A stretch of 64,000 bases of DNA from positions 744,001 through 808,000 of the forward strand of contig JAPFFF010000037.1 in the NCBI GenBank assembly GCA_039105265.1. Reading direction: 5' to 3'. This DNA comes from Tritrichomonas musculus. Its lineage: Eukaryota; Parabasalia; Tritrichomonadida; Tritrichomonadidae. Under the pieces are notes generated by a model, which had not been told where the DNA came from, ran no database searches, and saw only the letters and a list, made by a program, of their open reading frames with translations. Each line of letters starts with the position of its first letter. The stretch's first letter is position 1. Below are positions 29,660 through 42,367 of the stretch, piece after piece. The position numbers and the translations under genes were made by a program.

Positions 29660-30450
29660 TATTTTTGTTTTATGCTTTTTTCTATCCTTCTAATAGGATA
29701 TATTTTTTAAATTCGGAGTCGATACCATTGAAAATAAATGTTTTAGAATGCAATATATTTTTTGATGATGGAACCACAATTATAAATCAAATGTTATAAA
29801 CTTAGAAACTATGCTTTAAATACTGGTCATTTTGAGATCAAAATGACCAGTTAAACCTCTTTTTATTTAATTTTAATGACCAGTAATCGAAAATGTCCAA
29901 TAATATTTTTTTTGAAATGAAACTTGAACAAAAATTTTTTTAATTTTCTTGACGGTTAGAAGGTCAATAATTCTCGAATACAATCAATATTTGAATCGAT
30001 TTTTTATATCACATTACAGCAAATAAAAAAAAAAAAAAAAAAAAAAAACTTTTTCAATAAAATTACTCAAACAAAAAAGATTTAAATGCTTGACTTTTTG
30101 ATAGGAGATCGTTTTTTCAAATGTCTTCTTTTTTATATGCAAATCGAGAATGACCAGTATAAAAAAAATTGCAATATCCATCATTTAAATGTTCAACTTT
30201 TTGATAATAGACCGTTTTTTCAAAAAATCCAAAATGACCAGTCATAACGAGATGTCAGCCTAATTTTACTCAAAAAGTATATATGGCAAAAAAAGTGGCA
30301 TGACCACTCCGACCATTTAAAGCCTAGCTTAGAAATGATTATTCTTGCAACAAAAATATATGTTATATTAAGTATATAGTAAAAGCAATAATTAAAACAT
30401 TTATAAAATTTTTCCTTCAAACATAATTAAAAACATAATGTATACAATCT
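29660..30450. repeat. repeat-rich intergenic region with AATGACCAGT words
   Basis: A perfect hairpin ACTGGTCATTTT-GAGATC-AAAATGACCAGT lies near 29823-29852. ATGACCAGT recurs near 29877, 30152 and 30235. A segment of about 100 bp is duplicated imperfectly: GACTTTTTGATAGGAGATCG followed by TTTTTTCAAA (about 30092-30122), and AACTTTTTGATAATAGACCG followed by TTTTTTCAAA (about 30194-30224), each followed by ATGACCAGT. A 28-base A run sits near 30020. No gene is supported on either strand. Confidence 0.65.
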
Positions 30451-31113
30451 TCAATCATTAAGACTAATTGATTTTGGTTTCGCAAATGGCCAGAATGAAT
30501 TCGTATTCAGTTGAATAGGATCTAAATTGAGTGATGTATTAGATCCGATATAGTGTATTGAATCATTTGAGATAAAAACTTTTGATTTATCATTATTAAA
30601 ATAGGATAGAGTATTGTTTGTCACTGGTAAAACATTTGGAAGAGAAAGAGTTGTAAAGCATGTCCTAAACTCATTATTGGGATTATGATTCTTTTTTTGA
30701 TTTTCTTTGTAGGGATAAATATGATCGTTGAAAATCTGGTATTTTGATAAAATATTTAGTAGTTTTTTTGAATCATTGGTAATTCCATACGTATAAAATG
30801 ACCATTTTTTATTATCTAATTCTTCTTTAATTTGAGAAAATGATTTCAAATCTTGAATTAAATTGCACTGGTGGTAAGCAAGAAGTTTTTTAAGATAAGA
30901 AGAAGGTATTATTATAATTGGGGATAAAAGTTTTAAATTAATAACAAAAAATTCGGAATAAAAAATTAATCCAATACTTTTAAGATTTTCGATCGGGCTT
31001 TCCGTTTTATTTGCAAGTTCAATGCATTCAATGAAGTATACAATTATGTTAGATGGATGATCTTCTGCATTATGATGGCATAATATTTTTTGCCTTACAT
31101 CACATTGAAACAT
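30451..31113 (-). CDS. hypothetical protein, 220 residues
   Basis: An ATG-initiated frame with coding-like composition. Residues 17-110 appear alternately hydrophobic and helical (SNIIVYFIECIELANKTESP, LLSPIIIIPSSYLKKLLAYH), and the last 80 residues are Asn/Ser-rich and probably disordered. No signal peptide or clear membrane helix; the segment at about 54-72 is hydrophobic but short. I recognise no family. Its start lies 83 bp from the tRNA-Cys gene, which is on the opposite strand. Confidence 0.5.
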   Translation of the reverse strand: MFQCDVRQKILCHHNAEDHPSNIIVYFIECIELANKTESPIENLKSIGLIFYSEFFVINLKLLSPIIIIPSSYLKKLLAYHQCNLIQDLKSFSQIKEELDNKKWSFYTYGITNDSKKLLNILSKYQIFNDHIYPYKENQKKNHNPNNEFRTCFTTLSLPNVLPVTNNTLSYFNNDKSKVFISNDSIHYIGSNTSLNLDPIQLNTNSFWPFAKPKSISLND

Positions 31114-31196
31114 TGAAATTCTAATTGCATAATTTGAATGTATTAAAATAATCTGATTAATGATTTAATAAAATATTCAAATCAAAAATAATAGAA

Positions 31197-31268
31197 GGGG
31201 CCGTAGCTCACCGGTAGAGCATTGGATTGCAGATCCAGCGGTAATCGGTTCGATTCCGGTCAGCCCCT
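31197..31268 (+). tRNA. tRNA-Cys (anticodon GCA)
   Basis: A complete cloverleaf: acceptor GGGGCCG/CAGCCCC (one C-A mismatch at the sixth pair), D-arm GCTC-ACCGGTA-GAGC, anticodon arm TTGGA-TTGCAGA-TCCAG with anticodon GCA (31229-31231), variable CGGTA, and T-arm ATCGG-TTCGATT-CCGGT. The discriminator base is T (U73), as expected for tRNA-Cys. CCA is not encoded and there is no intron. The internal A box (TAGCTCACCGG) and B box (GGTTCGATTCC) for RNA polymerase III are present. Confidence 0.96.
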
Positions 31269-31269
31269 C

Positions 31270-31277
31270 TTTTTTTG
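31270..31277 (+). terminator. Pol III terminator of tRNA-Cys
   Basis: A run of eight T residues starts two bases after the discriminator base, the standard RNA polymerase III stop. Confidence 0.85.
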
Positions 31278-31339
31278 GACCGGAATAAAGACTTTAGAAA
31301 AGAGAGATGATAAATGAAAATTCTAAAAGAAATAAAAGC

Positions 31340-32615
31340 TTAGAGGAAATGTGACAGACTCAAACAATTTCTGTGAACTTTACCTTGAAAATTATTCCAA
31401 ATTTCCATTGATCCGATGATAGCATTAGCTGGTATCTTCTTCTTTGAGAGAGTTTTAGCTTTCTTCTTGCATTTAACCAGACAAATGATTTCAGATCTTG
31501 ATTCTTCCAGAACTGCACCAAGTGAAGAGACAATAATGACATAGAAATTGACTTCAATCCCTACATTTCTGATGAATTCAATTAGTCTGACGTATTAGCT
31601 TCTTTTAGTATCATACACTGATTTAAGTGTATCTTGCCTACAATTAAGAGTAGCATATAGGGCACTGACTTCAATAATGATACACTTATTTCTGTTTTGA
31701 TACCAAGTGATTATGTCTGGTCTGAGCAGTTTTTAGATAGTCAGGTAAATAACTAATTGTAATCTTTGAATCCTGATGGATTTCCAAAAATTGATGGAGA
31801 ACTTTTAGTGCGTCAATAATAACAATATGAACTCTATTGTGCCTAATAGAGTAAAAAGGATAATGTTTAACGAAACCGTTAAGTATATGAGCGAGGTTTT
31901 GTGTTGGTTTGGCACCTGTGAATGAGCAGAGAGGACAAAGCTTAAGTTGAGCTTTGTGAAATATTTCATCGAATTTTGGTGTGCCAAGGATCTTCATTCT
32001 ACTCTTAATGGTAAATCTAATGAAAGTATCACTTGCAGGGTGATTATTATTTACAATGTAACTGTTTGAGAGAGAGTTGTCGTCGAAAGAATAGAGAGAA
32101 TGCAGTTGCATAGACTGCTTGGAAGAACAAGTTGCCCAAAACTTCTTTCTTAAAGTAGTGAGAAACTGTGATACTTTCTTGGAGTCAGTGAGTGTGAGTT
32201 TATTATCAGAAGTAACTTCTTTAAGAATAAAAGTATCTTCATTATTGATTGAATTGTTATGTTGTTTTGCTTCTTCAATTCCATCTATATTGGTGATATT
32301 GTTTAAGACAATTTTCTATAACGAGACATTTAAATTCGGAAAAAAAATTCTTGCTCTTTGAATGATTGATTATATTCCTTTGAGAGGGTCATGATTATAA
32401 GATTTCCAGTTAAAAAAAGTACTTTCTTCTGTGTCATCTATCAGCTCAATTTTCCTTTTAGAACGTTCATTGTCAAAAGCTTTTTGTGCTATTAACTTAA
32501 TTCTATCATCTTTGTTAGTTAACATTCTTACGAGTGCTTTAATTCTGCTTGCCTCAGTTTTATCTCTGAGTGAATGGATAGAGAGTTCACAGTCTTTCCA
32601 AGAAGTATGCTTCAA
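31340..32615 (-). pseudogene. C-terminal part of an R2-type non-LTR retrotransposon (restriction-like endonuclease end)
   Basis: Minus-strand frames read 32615-32370, then about 32360-31686, then (after a one-base frame change near 31720) to a stop at 31340, with further stops near 32320 and 31598. The order matches the end of R2/NeSL-type ORFs: a basic region; LCPLCSFTGAKPTQNLAHIL (the C-x2-C...H zinc knuckle that follows the RT; its final Cys is replaced); a short RHNRVH; then a restriction-like nuclease core with RPDIITW (31723-31703) and CIIIEVSALY (the PD...E motif), followed by a Lys-rich tail. In known elements this nuclease nicks a specific target. The copy is dead by stops and frameshifts. 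Its 3' end lies 72 bp from the tRNA-Cys gene. Confidence 0.7.
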
Positions 32616-32639
32616 TCATGTAGGTACATTACCTTGAAA

Positions 32640-33120
32640 CATAATGTTTATATTTTTGGCAACTAAATGATCAAGTCTTTCAATATCCTTTATTTTAAGT
32701 TGAAATTTCGTATTCTACTTATGCTTCTGATTCTAACCTTGCAACCCCGGCTCAAAATAGCCAAAATTTTTTAGACGATCAAAAATTATATCCAATCACT
32801 CTTTTTTACTAACAAACTCTTATTCTAAACCTAAAACCAATTATAGCAATACCTATACCATGAATAAAACAAATTACAACGATATAATTCTTCAAACTAT
32901 TCCCCCAATTAGCATATTTAGCAGTAAAATAGATCCTTCATTTTTCAATAAACAATATTAATTTAATTATGACTAATACTTGCAATTCATTATATCTATA
33001 GTTAAAAAAGAAACTTAATGGATCACTAATACAAGAAGATGATGAAATTACATTAAAATCTATAGTGATTTAAATATTGCTGAAGTACCGTTTAATTATA
33101 ACAATTGGCGGAAAACATAT
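32640..33120. other. junction region between two oppositely oriented retrotransposon fragments
   Basis: AT-rich, with no continuous frame. Short Asn/Thr-rich coding-like runs occur around 32760-33120. It probably contains the breakpoint and decayed 5' sequence of the element. Confidence 0.35.
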
Positions 33121-34330
33121 TCAAATGTATGTTTTGCTAAAGTTGTGAATACATTGCTAAATCAGAAGGTCTACTTAGAGGCTGCCTTATATGGTGCACA
33201 TATGCTCGAGAGTGGCAAAGCCAGAAATGAAATAATCAACTTCATAACTTATTTGTGTAACTGTTCCATTATTACTGTTTATGAATTTGATAACCGTATT
33301 ACCAAAATACCCAGTAACCAAATGTTATATTGTCACTTCCCAAACTGTGGCTAATAATCGATATTAAGAAATGCTGACTCTAACAAATGGCCTCTATTTA
33401 GCAATAAATATTGTTGTGCCATTTGCAAAGAATTGTTTAATCTTAAAGCAGAATTGATTGCCAATATGCATGAAAAACATAAAGTTATTGATCTCAATCC
33501 ACGTGAAGAAGAATTACTGTTGAAAATTCAATGTTTAATTGAAAACAAAATAGAGAAAAGAGTGATGCATATTGATCATTCTTCCACCATCTTGGAACTT
33601 AATACCTGGTTATGCCTGGTGCCTAGCTGTTCATATGTAGCCGAGAACCAAGATACTTTGACATCTCACATGTCAAACAGAACAGATGATAAACACATCA
33701 ATTTCAACCCCCCTGTATTTTATATGGACCTTTTTATTGTCCTATCAAAATGTACATTGATTCTGAAAAGGAATTACCTACACTGATTCAACTCCTTAAA
33801 GGAAAACTAACTAAGAGTTATAAGTGTAATTATAGTGATAAATTTCTTGCACCATCAATTAACGTGGCATCCAGAAGTATGTAATCGCCCTTTTACAGAT
33901 AAAACTTCATCATTATGAATTATGTACATAACAGAGTCCAGAAATACATTACAGTCAGAAGTTTCAAACTCACTTCTTACTCAAATTGACGTAGAAGTTA
34001 AGAGTAAAATGAGAATCAAAGTTGCCAACCAACAAGCAGAAAGAATTCGCAACATCTATTCAGATAATCTGAAAATAACTTTAAAAAACTTTTCCCTAGC
34101 AAGAGAAAATCTCTTAACAATTGTTTTTCTGAAGTGGATAAAAGTTAATTTTTGCTTTCTGTGCAAGACAAAAAGCTCATTGATGAGGCTATTTCTAGTA
34201 AAAGATTTGATTCAGCCTCAGGCCCTAATGAAATATATTATTCCATTTATAAATTAACAAAAGCTCACAGCGTCAACAAGAGTTTCCCAAATATGCAAGA
34301 TAATTATCCATCGAATTACATACATGAGAG
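33121..34330 (+). pseudogene. N-terminal zinc-finger part of an R2-type retrotransposon, inverted relative to its C-terminal part
   Basis: Plus-strand frames contain an incomplete CHFPNC finger near 33330; a C2H2 finger CAICKELFN...H...H at about 33418-33480; and a second, CLVPSCSYV...H...H, at about 33613-33695. These resemble the N-terminal fingers of R2/NeSL-type retrotransposon proteins. After stops and frame changes, LIDEAISSKRFDSASGPNEI (about 34161-34220) looks like the entry to the reverse-transcriptase domain, where GPxxI is conserved. The catalytic RT core is absent. The fragment stops around 34330. Confidence 0.6.
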
Positions 34331-34790
34331 ATCATAAATAAACAATGTAAACAAAGTATATAATCACCTAGACAGATAAGAACTAACTGAAGTATCCAAT
34401 ACAACTCATGCACGATTACTTAACCCTAATTCAACACTCTACAACCTTTTCTTTCAATTCATCAATATTATAACATCCATTTCACTTTGATGATGAACAA
34501 TGCGTTTCACTTGACTAGTTAATTCAATGAAGAAGAGATGCTTTTATGAGCTTACTTTGCTATTCTGACCCAATTTAAAAGATCATACTGTGATCTACCT
34601 AAGATAAAGCAATGTATGTATTGATTTAATGAAGGGCATGCATTTTTTCACTCACAATTATCTCTTCAATCATGATTTTGTAATAGGCAGAGAATTGATA
34701 TATTTACTGCTTTATAATTGTAAATATTTTTTTTATAGCAATGAAAGTATATTTATGACAACATAGAATTTTCTCCTTTCTCTTTTTGAA
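34331..34790. other. intergenic region after the retrotransposon relic
   Basis: Slightly less AT-biased to about 34680, consistent with transposon-derived sequence, then T-rich before the E2 gene. Nothing else identified. Confidence 0.35.
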
Positions 34791-34835
34791 TTGGACAAAA
34801 TTGAATATTATTTGAATTTTCAAATTTTTTTTAAA

Positions 34836-35549
34836 ATGTCTAATAATAATGAAGAAGAAGAATTTGGTGAAGATGGTAATGAGGAAGAAGAAGTAATTAT
34901 TGATGATGATGATGATGACGACGACAATGGATTTCAGCTTGAAGATCATTACGAAGATTCAAAACCTAAAGAAGATCCTAAAAAAAAAGCAGAAGACAAC
35001 ATAATGGGCGAACTTGTTCAACGTTTCAATCCAAAAACAGGAGCTGCTACCCGCTTAATTCATGATTTTTATGAAATGAAAAAGAGTAATCCAAAAGATC
35101 TTGGATTTTCCACAGAACCAAAAAACAATGATATTTTTAATTGGGAAGTTCGTTTATTTGGTTTTGATGAGAAATCTGAGATGGTATCTGATATGAAAAG
35201 ATATAAAAAAATGACAGGGAGAGACTACGTCGAAATGATTGTTTCTTTCCCACCAGATTATCCGAATTTCCCTCCATTTGTTCGTGTCGTTCAACCTAGA
35301 TTTCAAATGCACACAGGAAGAGTAACCATTGGTGGCTCACTTTGCACCGATATTTTAACAATGGAAAGTTGGAATCCAATGTATGATATTCAAAGCTTAA
35401 TGATCAATATATTCGCAGAGATAAACAATGGAAACCCTCGAATAGACTTTTCGAATAATATGCCTTATTCTTTAGAAGAAGCAAAAAGTGCATATATGAG
35501 AGTTGCTAGTACCCACGGATGGAAAGTTTCACAATGGCTACCGAAATGA
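34836..35549 (+). CDS. UBE2Q-like ubiquitin-conjugating enzyme (E2)
   Basis: 237 residues from the first ATG; the frame is open further upstream only via TTG. Residues 1-50 are an acidic tail with an Asp run. The E2 fold spans about 70-237: RLIHDFYEMKK, VEMIVSFPPDYPNFPPFVRV, then VTIGGSLCTDILTMESWNPM, in which Cys170 is the expected catalytic residue. The GGxLCxxxLTxxxW signature and the absence of a canonical HPN triad are typical of UBE2Q-type E2s. These enzymes accept ubiquitin from E1 and pass it to substrates, sometimes on hydroxyl residues in the human family. The protein is shorter than human UBE2Q1 and lacks its RWD-like N-terminus. Probably nuclear or cytosolic. Confidence 0.88.
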   Translation: MSNNNEEEEFGEDGNEEEEVIIDDDDDDDDNGFQLEDHYEDSKPKEDPKKKAEDNIMGELVQRFNPKTGAATRLIHDFYEMKKSNPKDLGFSTEPKNNDIFNWEVRLFGFDEKSEMVSDMKRYKKMTGRDYVEMIVSFPPDYPNFPPFVRVVQPRFQMHTGRVTIGGSLCTDILTMESWNPMYDIQSLMINIFAEINNGNPRIDFSNNMPYSLEEAKSAYMRVASTHGWKVSQWLPK

Positions 35550-35849
35550 GTTAATATAATAATATAGTAAAGAAAAAGAAAAAAATCTAATAATATAGTA
35601 ATTTTCCTTTATTCTCATCTTCTAGCTTCATCACTTTTAACATTTTTACTACTCTTGCAAAAAAAAAAGATTAGATCAATTGAGATATAAAAGTTTTTCA
35701 TGATGATATTTATATTTGTAATAAAGCTTAATGTCGATACTATTATCCTTGAGTTTCAACTAGTATTTGGTAAATATATATTGCCAAAAATTTGATTTAA
35801 ATTTGTGATTTTAACGTAATATAAAATTTTATTTTTACGTTTTTTATTC
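35550..35849. other. intergenic region
   Basis: AT-rich. Nothing beyond the promoter-like element at its right end. Confidence 0.4.
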
Positions 35850-35859
35850 TCAAAAAGTG
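35850..35859 (+). promoter_or_regulatory. TCAAAAAGTG element, candidate initiator/core promoter
   Basis: It lies 33 bp before the ATG at 35883, in the same orientation as the elements at 18688 and 26220. Confidence 0.45.
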
Positions 35860-35882
35860 AAAAAATATTTTAAAAATTTAAT

Positions 35883-36974
35883 ATGAGTTCTCATCTTCCT
35901 CAATTATCTCCAAGATCATTTTCAACCCGGCGAAATGATATGAGATCGCAAAGGACAATGAATACCGCTCTCTTTCAAACTACTATCACTCGTCAAATTA
36001 ATGATCAAAGATCGATGCAACCACAACAATCTTCAAAAAATTTTGCTGATGATATTGAAGATTTCATTCAACAATCATTAATTACAACAAAAAATCAGAA
36101 TGATGTATTCAAAGTCTATCAGCAAGCATTTCAATTATTGATTGATAAGTTTGATAGAGAAAGTCCTGCAATGATGGTTGTTAAAAAGGGTTATGATCAA
36201 ATAATTGAAGAGCTACAAAAGCAAAGTCAAAAAGGACAACAACACAGGCTTGTCGTTCAACAATCAATGACTTCATTAAATAACGCATTACAAGTTAAAC
36301 AAGAAAAATTTAATAAAAAGAAGCAAGGATATTTGGATCTCATTGAGTCCGTCAAATCAACTATAGCTGATTTAAAAGAAGAAATTGCTCAATTGCACGT
36401 TACTATTCGCCAAGAAACAAAGTCGTTTCGAGCTGAAAATGAATCGGCAAATCAAAATCAAGCCATGATCACAAAATTAGGCCAAAAGATTCAGAAAAAG
36501 CAAGAAGAAAAAGAAGAATATTTAAAATCAATTGAAGAAAATAATCTTAAAAAAGTGCAGCTAACAGAAGATGCTAATTCAGCTCAATCTGTTTTAACAT
36601 CTGCTTTAAACAGTATTTCAGATTCGAATGGCTGTATAGATCATTGTCATAAATCAATTAATAGTATAAATCAACAAATTGATGAAACAGATCAAAAAAT
36701 CAAACAGAAAAATGATAAAATAGTTGAATATGCAGAAGAAAAAGAAATTTTACGTAAAGAAGTCCAATCTATTAACGATCAGGCTCAATTGGTTAGAAAT
36801 GATATTGATGCATTAAGTAGGGATTTGTCCAACGTGCTTTCAAAGTCAGGTATTAGTGGCCACACTCTCACAATGGTTGGTGAAGATCCAGTGAAACTGG
36901 TTGCACTTGCTATTTCACATAAAAAAGGCTTTGAAGGCGGAATTGATCCCGACTTGTTTCCTGATTTGTCATAA
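35883..36974 (+). CDS. TSNAXIP1-like coiled-coil protein
   Basis: 363 residues. A basic, Ser/Arg-rich head (1-50) is followed by EDFIQQSLITTKNQNDVFKV and YQQAFQLLIDKFDRESPAMM (about 58-98). This matches the N-terminal domain of translin-associated factor X-interacting protein 1, found in ciliary and flagellar proteins of protists. A long coiled coil covers about 135-325. The C-terminal 35 residues are more globular (GISGHTLTMVGEDPVKLVAL). Trichomonads are flagellated, so an axonemal or cytoskeletal role is plausible (inference). A candidate promoter lies 33 bp upstream. Confidence 0.6.
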   Translation: MSSHLPQLSPRSFSTRRNDMRSQRTMNTALFQTTITRQINDQRSMQPQQSSKNFADDIEDFIQQSLITTKNQNDVFKVYQQAFQLLIDKFDRESPAMMVVKKGYDQIIEELQKQSQKGQQHRLVVQQSMTSLNNALQVKQEKFNKKKQGYLDLIESVKSTIADLKEEIAQLHVTIRQETKSFRAENESANQNQAMITKLGQKIQKKQEEKEEYLKSIEENNLKKVQLTEDANSAQSVLTSALNSISDSNGCIDHCHKSINSINQQIDETDQKIKQKNDKIVEYAEEKEILRKEVQSINDQAQLVRNDIDALSRDLSNVLSKSGISGHTLTMVGEDPVKLVALAISHKKGFEGGIDPDLFPDLS

Positions 36975-37351
36975 TTTTCATGTTTTTTATTTTTATTCTA
37001 TAAATATTTTATTTATAAAATTAAATAAATATTAGTTTAAAGTTAAAAATATTATTTTGCAGGTTCTCGCATTTAGCACAATATGCATTTCATAGCAATA
37101 CCATTCATATAAGATCCATGGGTATTGACAATATATAATTCGAAAATCTCAAGTACAAAAAGAATTATATGTTAAATAAATATATAATGTAAATTGATAC
37201 AAAGATCGGTCAATGAAAAATAAATAACAAAATAATAAAGATTTTTTTTGTTAATTATTTTATAACAATATAGTTAGCTCAATTTTTGCATCCATAAAAA
37301 AGAAACAATTTATTAATATTTAAATATTATATATACATTTTCTTTCGAGGA
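36975..37351. other. convergent intergenic region
   Basis: AT-rich; no feature recognised. Confidence 0.4.
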
Positions 37352-38146
37352 TTAGTAATCGACGCTTCCTTTAATTGGGGGAAATAGGAATTGAGCAAAA
37401 TCACTATAAAAGTCAAATAATGAAACAATTTTGAAGAGGAAGTTTCCAAAGGAATCACGATGCTTATGTGCTCTATCTATAAAGAATTTTCTCATTGACT
37501 GCCAAACCCATCTATGATAGGGATCTGTTTGGTAGCACATCAATAAAAAGAAAAAGTTTACACTTAGAACGGCAAGAACTCTTATATTTCTCGATACAAT
37601 AAATGCTAAAACTATTAGGCAAGGCAATTCCAGGATTTCAAGAATCGATGCGAATCGATGCAATTGAATTGAATTGATGACAGGTTTTGTAAACGATAAA
37701 ACTATCCTTGCATTTTCACCAGGCTTATTCGAATAAATATTATCGAGATTTTTAAATAATGCAAAGAAAGATCGGGTCCCAACAGAAATAAAGAAAGGAA
37801 ATAGATTAAGTCTCGAATAGTAAAGAAATATATTATTCAAGAAATAATGAAAATGAATATTGTACCATACTGTTAAAAAATTGTGTTTTTCTGAAGTTAT
37901 CAATTTGTGAATGACCATGATAAAATGAAATAATATCGAACAAATAAAAGCGGCATGAATGGCGTATTGATGACAATTTCCTTTTAATGTGCTTAAAATA
38001 ACATAAGGAATTAAAATTATCAAAGTAATTGAAAAAATGATTGTAATTATGCTGATAATATCTTCCAAAATTCCGGTGTTTGATGTATTACGTCTACGAC
38101 TTATCGGCGAAGGAGTACGAGATGATGAGCGAGAGCTATGGATCAT
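37352..38146 (-). CDS. polytopic membrane protein, TMEM33/Pom33-like
   Basis: 264 residues from the first ATG at 38146; the frame continues five codons upstream only to a TTG. The Ser/Arg-rich N-terminus (HSSRSSSRTPSPISRRR) is cytosolic. Hydrophobic segments lie at about 26-50, 60-82, 98-118 and 165-200. The region LHRFASILEILELPCLIVLA to RWVWQSMRKFFIDRA recalls the TMEM33/Pom33 family, which shapes tubular ER and nuclear-pore membranes: helices separated by a loop, then a short amphipathic tail. Length (about 250 residues) fits. Similarity is at the level of pattern, so the family is tentative. Confidence 0.5.
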   Translation of the reverse strand: MIHSSRSSSRTPSPISRRRNTSNTGILEDIISIITIIFSITLIILIPYVILSTLKGNCHQYAIHAAFICSILFHFIMVIHKLITSEKHNFLTVWYNIHFHYFLNNIFLYYSRLNLFPFFISVGTRSFFALFKNLDNIYSNKPGENARIVLSFTKPVINSIQLHRFASILEILELPCLIVLAFIVSRNIRVLAVLSVNFFFLLMCYQTDPYHRWVWQSMRKFFIDRAHKHRDSFGNFLFKIVSLFDFYSDFAQFLFPPIKGSVDY

Positions 38147-38908
38147 CAAAGAAAAATTCAAATGAGTATTAATTCAATTTTGTGAAACTCAAGTCAATTT
38201 CAAAATTGAAAAGAATACTTTTTTAGTGAAGTGAATTTCTGTTCTTTTTGATTTTTAAAAAGATTAAATCTACAAAAATTGATGACGACTCAAAATATAG
38301 GTGGCATTATTGATAGGATATTTCGTTTTTTCTTCGATTTTGGCATTCTACTTTTTCGAAACCGAATTCAAGTATAAGAAAAAATCATTTTTTATTTGAT
38401 TAAAAGTATAATATTTTTAAAATCTTATTCTTATTTATTTAATTCAAATAAAAATAGTTTAATATATAAAAAATATTGAGATATTTTCATTTCTTTTTGT
38501 TTATTAAATTTGAATTTGATTCTCAAAAAATAATCGTAGCATCTCAAAAATTTTTGGCGCCAAAAAAATCATTCACAAAAGAGGTGCGAGAGCTGAGGAT
38601 ATATATCAGTTTTTTTTTTAATATTTTAAAAATAAATATATATTTATGCTTAAATTAAAATTACAAAATATTAATGGATTATTTTTGGATCGGAATAAAA
38701 TATAAATGTTTTAAAAAATTGAGAATAAATTAATTCAAAAAAATTGACTCATTTCCATTAAACAAATCGAAGTTTTTTAAGTTAACTTGAATCAAATTTT
38801 AAATTAAAAATCAAACAATAGCAATGATAGCTAATAATAATAATAACAAAAATAATTAATTATCATTTATTAAAGTACTTTTCAAAATTTTACATCAATT
38901 TACAGAGT
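38147..38908. other. intergenic region upstream of the membrane-protein gene and downstream of Cpn60
   Basis: Very AT-rich, with short chance frames only (for example 38476-38658, initiated by TTG). Confidence 0.4.
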
Positions 38909-41486
<2,578 letters not shown>

Positions 41487-41852
41487 TTATGGCTTTGAAT
41501 GATTTACAATAGCATCGCGCAAAGTGGGGTTATCAAGACCCTGAATTTCTGCAACTTGAATTGGTTCACCTTTTTCATCTACATTTTTAAAAAGTCTTAC
41601 GTTTGGTATACCTGTAATTTCATATTTATCTGCGAGATCAGGATTTTCATCAACGTCGATTTTGATAAATTTAACATCGGGGTTTTCGGATGCAATTTGG
41701 GGGAGCATACCAGCCAAACGACGGCATGGGGCACACCACTGGGCCCAAAAGTTAGCTACCACAAGACCAGTAAAGCTTTGTATCTGACTTTTGAATTCAT
41801 CTAATGTTCCCTTAAAAGATGTAATGTTATCACTTTCAGTTTTTGCAGACAT
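41487..41852 (-). CDS. trx: thioredoxin
   Basis: 121 residues, slightly longer than the classical 105-110. The active site is WAQWCAPCRR (Cys40 and Cys43; Pro is present between them, and Lys is replaced by Arg after the second Cys). The buried Asp equivalent, the KIDVDENPDLADKYEITGIP strand-helix and the cis-Pro of GIPN are present. It reduces disulfides in peroxiredoxins and other proteins using thioredoxin reductase; trichomonads rely on this system for peroxide defence because they lack glutathione and catalase-based systems (established). The 15-residue N-terminal extension lacks a clear presequence, so a cytosolic location is likely. Confidence 0.95.
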   Translation of the reverse strand: MSAKTESDNITSFKGTLDEFKSQIQSFTGLVVANFWAQWCAPCRRLAGMLPQIASENPDVKFIKIDVDENPDLADKYEITGIPNVRLFKNVDEKGEPIQVAEIQGLDNPTLRDAIVNHSKP

Positions 41853-42367
41853 TTACAATTAGAATAACCGTTTTCAAAGTGTCAAAAAATTAAGGAAAGT
41901 TTTAATCAGAGAATTATCACACACAACAAAACTCTTATTAAAAAGAAAGCTTTCTTTCAAACATTATAATCTTCTATTTAATTTCTTAAATAAAATGAAC
42001 ACTTTAAATTCTCCAAACTTTTCTTTATATTCAAAAAGTGATCCCTTAACGTACAATTGCAATCTAAATCTATAAAATAAAAAAATTTTGGCGGGGTATT
42101 CGTATAACAACGATTAAAAACAATTCAATACATCGCTCAACGGTTATTTTATTTTATTCAATAAAAAAAAAAAACTTAATGATACTTATTAATATGTGTT
42201 AAATACAAATATAAAAGTTATCTTATTATTAAATTGTTATATTTATTTAATATTAATAAATATAATAAATTATTATGAATATTTAATGAGATATTTGATT
42301 TTTTTAAGATAAAAATTTTGAGATAATTTCACCGTTTAAGGTTCATTGAATTTTAATAGATTTTAAA
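41853..42367. other. divergent intergenic region with a solitary TIR-like word
   Basis: AT-rich. TTCAAAAAGTGATCCCTTAA (42029-42048) resembles the end of the TTAA element at 8129-8145 (AGTGGTCCCTTAA), but no partner was found within 400 bp. A GTTTAAGGTTCATTG sequence lies 35 bp upstream of the gene at 42368. Confidence 0.4.

Noticed and set aside
30220-30420. 66-codon minus-strand frame downstream of CWC15
   Set aside because: Overlaps the repeat cluster, AT-driven composition, no recognisable domain.
34791-34835. Upstream extension of the E2 gene
   Set aside because: It begins with TTG; the first ATG at 34836 follows an A-rich context and gives the usual acidic N-terminus.
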